Below are positions 15,487 to 18,699 of a stretch of DNA of 18,699 bases, in pieces. Every line of letters starts with the position of its first letter. Position 1 is the first letter of the stretch. A program made the translations under genes and the position numbers. Location: NCBI GenBank assembly GCA_036274495.1, contig DASUFP010000096.1, forward strand, positions 1 through 18,699. The letters run 5' to 3'. Origin of the DNA: DASUFP01 sp036274495 (lineage in GTDB: Bacteria > Bacteroidota > Bacteroidia > AKYH767-A > OLB10). Below the pieces are notes generated by a model. The model saw only the letters and a program-made list of their open reading frames with translations, was not told the origin of the DNA and did no database searches.

Positions 15487-17171
15487 GTGCCATTGACTGG
15501 ATTGTTCTGCTGGGGACATTAGTGTTTATATCGGTTTACGGTATTTACAAAAGCCGTGGCAATAAAGACATGGAGGGCTATCTGCTGGGCAACAACTCTA
15601 TGCCCTGGTATGCAGTAGGCTTTTCCATTATGGCAACTCAGGCAAGTGCTATTACTTTTCTTTCGGCTCCGGGTCAGGCCTTTACTGATGGCATGCGGTT
15701 TCTTCAGTTTTATTTCGGCCTTCCGTTAGCCATGATCATATTGTGCATTACAGTAGTGCCCATTTACCACAGATTAAGAATTTATACCGCATACGAATAC
15801 CTTGAACAACGGTTCGATTTAAAAACACGTTCGCTGGCGGCATTGTTGTTTTTGATTCAACGGGGTATAGCCGCAGGTTTAACTATTTACGCTCCTGCCA
15901 TTATACTCTCAACGTTACTAGGCTGGAATATTTACCTGACCAATATCTTTATTGGTGGTCTTGTAATTCTCTACACTGTACTCGGCGGTACAAGAGCCGT
16001 CAGCTACACCCAGTTAGGTCAGATGACGGTGATACTTTCAGGAATGGCTATTGCCGCTTTTCTGCTGATAAGGCTGTTACCGGGTGACGTTAGTTTATCG
16101 GATGCATTTATGATTGCCGGCAAGGCAGGGAAAATGAACATTGTGGAATTGAGTTTCGATCCGTCTGACAGATATAATATCTGGTCGGGGTTAATCGGAG
16201 GGATGTTTCTGGCACTCTCCTATTTCGGGACCGACCAGTCGCAGGTGGCCCGTTACCTGAGCGGCAAATCGGTTACGCAAAGCCGATTTGGGTTGATCAT
16301 GAACGGCCTAGTTAAAATTCCAATGCAGTTTTTTATTCTGTTAACAGGAACCATTTTGTATGTGTTTTACATTTTTCAGCCACAGCCGGTCTTTCATAAC
16401 CGGGTTGAAACGGACAAATTGAGAACAGGCGCCTATTCTGCTCAGTTTTTACAACTCGAAGATCAGTTCAACAATAATCATTCAGCCCGCGAAAACTATG
16501 TGAAAGCTACATTACATTCAGGAGAATTGTCGTCAGAAAAACTACGCTCATTTGAAAAGACCAATGCAGTTATTCGAGCAGATGTTAAATCGCTGATGAC
16601 TAAAAACAATTCAGCATCCGATACCAACGACACCAATTATATTTTTCTTGATTTCGTAATCAGGTATCTCCCAACAGGAATTATAGGACTGCTTATTGCG
16701 GTAATATTTTCCGCTTCGATGTCATCCACCTCTTCCGAATTAAATGCACTTGCATCGACAAGTGTTGTCGATATTTACAAACGCTCGATAAATAAAAAGG
16801 GAAATCCCCGACATTACCTGGGCGTTTCCCGGATTGCAACAATTATCTGGGGTGCAGTTGCCATTCTGGTTGCAATGTTTGCAAACAAACTCGGGAGCCT
16901 GATAGAGGCAGTAAACATTCTCGGTTCACTTTTTTACGGGACTATTCTTGGGATATTCCTTACCGGATTTTATATAAAAAATGTCGGCGCCAACGCTGTT
17001 TTTGCAGCGGCACTTGTTGCCGAAACGGTTGTAGTCATCTGTTATGTGAGTACCACCATCTCATTTTTATGGTATAATGTTATCGGTTGTGTGCTCGTAG
17101 CATTGATATCAATTGTGTTACAACAATTTCTAAAAAAAGCAGGCAACGGAACTCGCCCGTTGCCTGCTTGA
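15483..17171 (+). CDS. Sodium:solute symporter (SSS/SLC5 family)
   Basis: This 562-residue inner-membrane transporter uses the sodium gradient to import a solute. About 13 hydrophobic segments are visible. Family signatures are GYLLGNNSMPWYAVGFSIMAT near residue 36, where unwound TM1 binds sodium and substrate, then QASAITFLSAPGQAF, YTAYEYLEQRF, LGGTRAVSYTQLGQM, and FGTDQSQVARYLSGKS. A hydrophilic insert of about 85 residues (about 299-385) sits between membrane segments, as in other Bacteroidota members. The substrate cannot be read from sequence; the linked deacetylase suggests a sugar, amino sugar or acetylated product. I chose the ATG at 15483 because it overlaps the preceding small ORF's stop and gives the normal N-terminus. 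The last codons, encoding KKAGNGTRPLPA, also form the terminator of the convergent gene. Confidence 0.93.
   Translation: MSAIDWIVLLGTLVFISVYGIYKSRGNKDMEGYLLGNNSMPWYAVGFSIMATQASAITFLSAPGQAFTDGMRFLQFYFGLPLAMIILCITVVPIYHRLRIYTAYEYLEQRFDLKTRSLAALLFLIQRGIAAGLTIYAPAIILSTLLGWNIYLTNIFIGGLVILYTVLGGTRAVSYTQLGQMTVILSGMAIAAFLLIRLLPGDVSLSDAFMIAGKAGKMNIVELSFDPSDRYNIWSGLIGGMFLALSYFGTDQSQVARYLSGKSVTQSRFGLIMNGLVKIPMQFFILLTGTILYVFYIFQPQPVFHNRVETDKLRTGAYSAQFLQLEDQFNNNHSARENYVKATLHSGELSSEKLRSFEKTNAVIRADVKSLMTKNNSASDTNDTNYIFLDFVIRYLPTGIIGLLIAVIFSASMSSTSSELNALASTSVVDIYKRSINKKGNPRHYLGVSRIATIIWGAVAILVAMFANKLGSLIEAVNILGSLFYGTILGIFLTGFYIKNVGANAVFAAALVAETVVVICYVSTTISFLWYNVIGCVLVALISIVLQQFLKKAGNGTRPLPA
17131..17169 (-). 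terminator. Strong intrinsic terminator of the DUF2911 gene, inside the symporter 3' end
   Basis: AAGCAGGCAACGG and CCGTTGCCTGCTT form a perfect 13-bp stem (17137-17149 / 17157-17169) around a 7-base loop. On the minus strand it is followed by an unbroken run of T (TTTTTTTA), so it serves the gene ending at 17188. The plus strand lacks a T-run after the stem, although the hairpin would still form at the 3' end of the symporter mRNA. Confidence 0.85.
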
Positions 17172-17187
17172 TCAGATAAATCCTGAA

Positions 17188-18048
17188 TTATTTTTTATTG
17201 GTTTTTCCTCCGGCAGGTTTCCAGTCGGCAATTCCTTTTTCGACCTGGCTCTTGAAAAAGAATGAAGAAGATTTGTCACCCAGTTCTTTTGCTTTCAACG
17301 CCCATTTGTACGCTTCAGCGTTGTTGTTCATAGCAGAGTAAAGTTGTGCTTTGGTCCAGCAATTGAACCAGTCTTCTTTAAGATCCAATGATTGATCTGT
17401 AAGTTTCATAGCAGTTTCCAAATCGGTGTTATGATCGAGGAAATATCTTGCAGCGCTGTTGTAGGTTCTCCAGGTACCATCCAGTGTATTCGTGATACTC
17501 TCTCTTGTCTGCGCGTCGGTATCGACCATTACGTCAAATGAAACACGAATCTTTTCCCATTCAAAGTCTATCGTTGTTTTTGTATCATCAAAATTGCTGA
17601 ACATAAATGCCAGTCGTTCCCTGAAAGGAGCAGCAGCAACTTTGACTTTAAATCTCAGCTGGTCTTCCTCCATTTTGTAGCTATCGGTTGTCGCCGTTAC
17701 GTCCTTGTTAAGGATAACGGTAAATTCTGTTGCTCCGGGAATAGTGAACACAGAATATTTGCCTTTAGGAACTTTATTACCTGCAATGGTCACATCCCTG
17801 CTAAAGGTAATAGCAGTGGCGGCATTGGCTCCGGTTCTCCAAACCTTATCATAGGGAACCAGTCCGCCCCAGATGGTTCTGTCCTTAACTCCGGGTGAAC
17901 TGTAATCAATGGTAATATCCGTTAATCCGACGGCCTGGGTAACAGATGCATTAGGACTTGGTCTGGGGATCTGCAACTGTGCAAATACCGGTGCAATGGC
18001 CAAAGAGAAAACTAAAGTACTGAAATACAATAAGATACGATTTTTCAT
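17188..18048 (-). CDS. Exported DUF2911 domain protein with TPR-like C-terminus
   Basis: This 286-residue protein has a signal peptide with a clear AxA-like site (PVFA before QLQIP). The DUF2911 domain covers about residues 24-180. It shows the family pattern PRPSPNASVTQAVGLTDI, IDYSSPGVKDRTIWGGLVPY, VWRTGANAATAITFS and KGKYSVFTIP. The C-terminal part, about 195-275, is helical (DLETAMKLTDQSLDL, NNNAEAYKWALKAKELGDKS) and looks like two TPR-type repeats. The molecular function of DUF2911 is unknown to me; location is periplasmic or surface. The gene stands alone with its own promoter box and a strong terminator. The lysine-rich end (GGKTNKK) is unremarkable. Confidence 0.9.
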   Translation of the reverse strand: MKNRILLYFSTLVFSLAIAPVFAQLQIPRPSPNASVTQAVGLTDITIDYSSPGVKDRTIWGGLVPYDKVWRTGANAATAITFSRDVTIAGNKVPKGKYSVFTIPGATEFTVILNKDVTATTDSYKMEEDQLRFKVKVAAAPFRERLAFMFSNFDDTKTTIDFEWEKIRVSFDVMVDTDAQTRESITNTLDGTWRTYNSAARYFLDHNTDLETAMKLTDQSLDLKEDWFNCWTKAQLYSAMNNNAEAYKWALKAKELGDKSSSFFFKSQVEKGIADWKPAGGKTNKK

Positions 18049-18087
18049 ATGTGTTAGATTTAAAGGGTGATAAAAAATGTGATGCTA

Positions 18088-18095
18088 CAAAAGTA
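18088..18095 (-). promoter_or_regulatory. -7 box of the DUF2911 gene promoter
   Basis: TACTTTTG on the minus strand is a perfect TAnnTTTG box, ending 39 bases before the ATG at 18048. No TTG stands at the usual -33 distance; a TTT lies about 21 bases upstream. Confidence 0.4.
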
Positions 18096-18249
18096 GGCAT
18101 ACCGCAAGACATCGGTAAAAACTCCCGTTTGATGATTAATAGTCTGAAAAACAAGGGCATGAAAATTAATTGCCTCTTCTCCGTAACCTTTACACCTACT
18201 GACAGGTAGAAAGAACTGTTTTTAGGGTTTATGATTTAGGTTATTTTTC

Positions 18250-18279
18250 AAAAATGGTGCCCCGTAAGGCACCATTTTT
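18250..18279 (-). terminator. Intrinsic terminator of the DnaJ-type gene
   Basis: AAAAATGGTGCC (18250-18261) and GGCACCATTTTT (18268-18279) form a perfect 12-bp stem with a 6-base loop. On the minus strand the stem starts in the stop codon of the DnaJ-type gene and ends in TTTTT. Because the stem ends in A/T runs on both sides, it could act in both directions, but no plus-strand gene is nearby. Confidence 0.8.
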
Positions 18280-18699
18280 ATTTATTCCCTGTTTTCTTTT
18301 CAGACAACTCCCTCAGTTCGCGAAACAATTTGAGTTCCGGTTCACTCAAATTATCCGGCAGTGTTACAGAAACCTCACCGTAAAAGTCACCATAGCCTCC
18401 TGAAAAGGGCATTCCCATTCCTTTTAGCCGTAACACAGCTCCGTTGGCGGTGCCTGCGGGAATATCCATATTTATTAGCCCTTTCAGGCTTCGCACCTTT
18501 GCTTTTCCGCCTAAGAGCGCTGTATATAAATCAACAGGAATTTTACCGTATACATGGTGGCCTTTAAGTGTAAACTGCGGATGAGGCAAAATATGTGTGG
18601 TAATTAACACGTCACCCGAAGGACCTCCGCCGGCTCCCGGTCCGCCCTTTCCCTTTAAACGAAGCACTTGTCCTTCAAATGCACCCGGTTTTATTTTAA
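18278..18699 (-). CDS. DnaJ-family chaperone, C-terminal domain (5' part beyond window)
   Basis: The frame is open to the right edge of the window and ends at 18278-18280, giving about 139 residues of the substrate-binding half of an Hsp40 protein. The visible order matches DnaJ C-terminal domains I and II: IKPGAFEGQVLRLKGKGGPG with GDVLIT, then HPQFTLKGHHVYGKIPVDLYTALLGGKAKV, then a second repeat RLKGMGMPFSGGYGDFYGEVSVTLPDNLS. It delivers unfolded protein to DnaK. No zinc-finger CxxCxGxG repeats are seen, but those would lie upstream of the visible part. The two-repeat C-terminus without extra tail is like type II (CbpA-like) proteins, so I give no gene symbol. The J domain with its HPD motif is not in the window. 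Confidence 0.92.
   Translation of the reverse strand, partial: KIKPGAFEGQVLRLKGKGGPGAGGGPSGDVLITTHILPHPQFTLKGHHVYGKIPVDLYTALLGGKAKVRSLKGLINMDIPAGTANGAVLRLKGMGMPFSGGYGDFYGEVSVTLPDNLSEPELKLFRELRELSEKKTGNK

Noticed and set aside
18190..18235. Short dyad CTAC...GTAG and nearby T-run between DUF2911 and the DnaJ-type gene
   Set aside because: The stem is 4 bp with a long distance to the T-run. It does not follow a gene on the plus strand and is too weak to call a terminator or operator.
1..18699. Mobile elements, prophage, CRISPR arrays, toxin-antitoxin pairs, tRNA or rRNA genes
   Set aside because: I saw no transposase, integrase, regular spaced repeats, paired small toxin/antitoxin ORFs or RNA gene signatures on either strand.

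Overview
The window looks like a chromosomal segment of a member of the Bacteroidota. The evidence is two secreted proteins with type IX secretion system (T9SS) C-terminal sorting domains, a DUF5777 outer-membrane-type barrel, a DUF2911 protein, several relaxed lipoprotein signals, and promoter boxes of the Bacteroidota form TAnnTTTG upstream of several genes. I see no phage, insertion sequence, CRISPR, tRNA or rRNA. Both window ends cut a gene: an oligopeptide-type ABC binding protein on the left and a DnaJ-type chaperone on the right.

Layout, left to right. (1) 1-2094: the 3' part of a peptide/nickel-type ABC substrate-binding protein, converging on a TolB-like beta-propeller lipoprotein. 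(2) 2409-3993: an ECF sigma factor, a 76-residue protein that may be its regulator, and endonuclease III, all on the plus strand. (3) 4065-5736: a compact set of two small lipoproteins with unusual haem-type motifs (CX4CH and CX5CH) followed by a DUF5777 barrel, which could form an envelope redox or binding unit. (4) 5742-7182, minus strand: pstB-phoU, the phosphate-transport ATPase and its signalling partner. A promoter with direct repeats like a Pho box lies upstream, and no pstS, pstC or pstA is adjacent. (5) 7327-12239, minus strand: two T9SS cargo proteins, one without a recognised catalytic domain and one a fungalysin-like (M36-type) zinc metalloprotease. Each has its own terminator. (6) 12395-17171, plus strand: a tight cluster of an unknown 153-residue protein, a large exported PIG-L deacetylase with a C-terminal glutamine-amidotransferase-like domain, a 42-residue membrane protein, and a sodium:solute symporter. 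The small protein overlaps both neighbours by 4 nt. (7) 17188-18699, minus strand: an exported DUF2911 protein and the C-terminal part of a DnaJ-family chaperone, each with a strong terminator.

Most genes are ordinary for the phylum. The points that deserve a second look are the 42-residue membrane protein between deacetylase and symporter, the paired CX4CH/CX5CH lipoproteins, the small protein after the sigma factor with a hairpin against its start codon, the Pho-box-like repeats before pstB, and a terminator encoded inside the last codons of the symporter gene. I did not find strong evidence for a wholly new multi-gene system. The deacetylase / small protein / symporter cluster is the nearest candidate.
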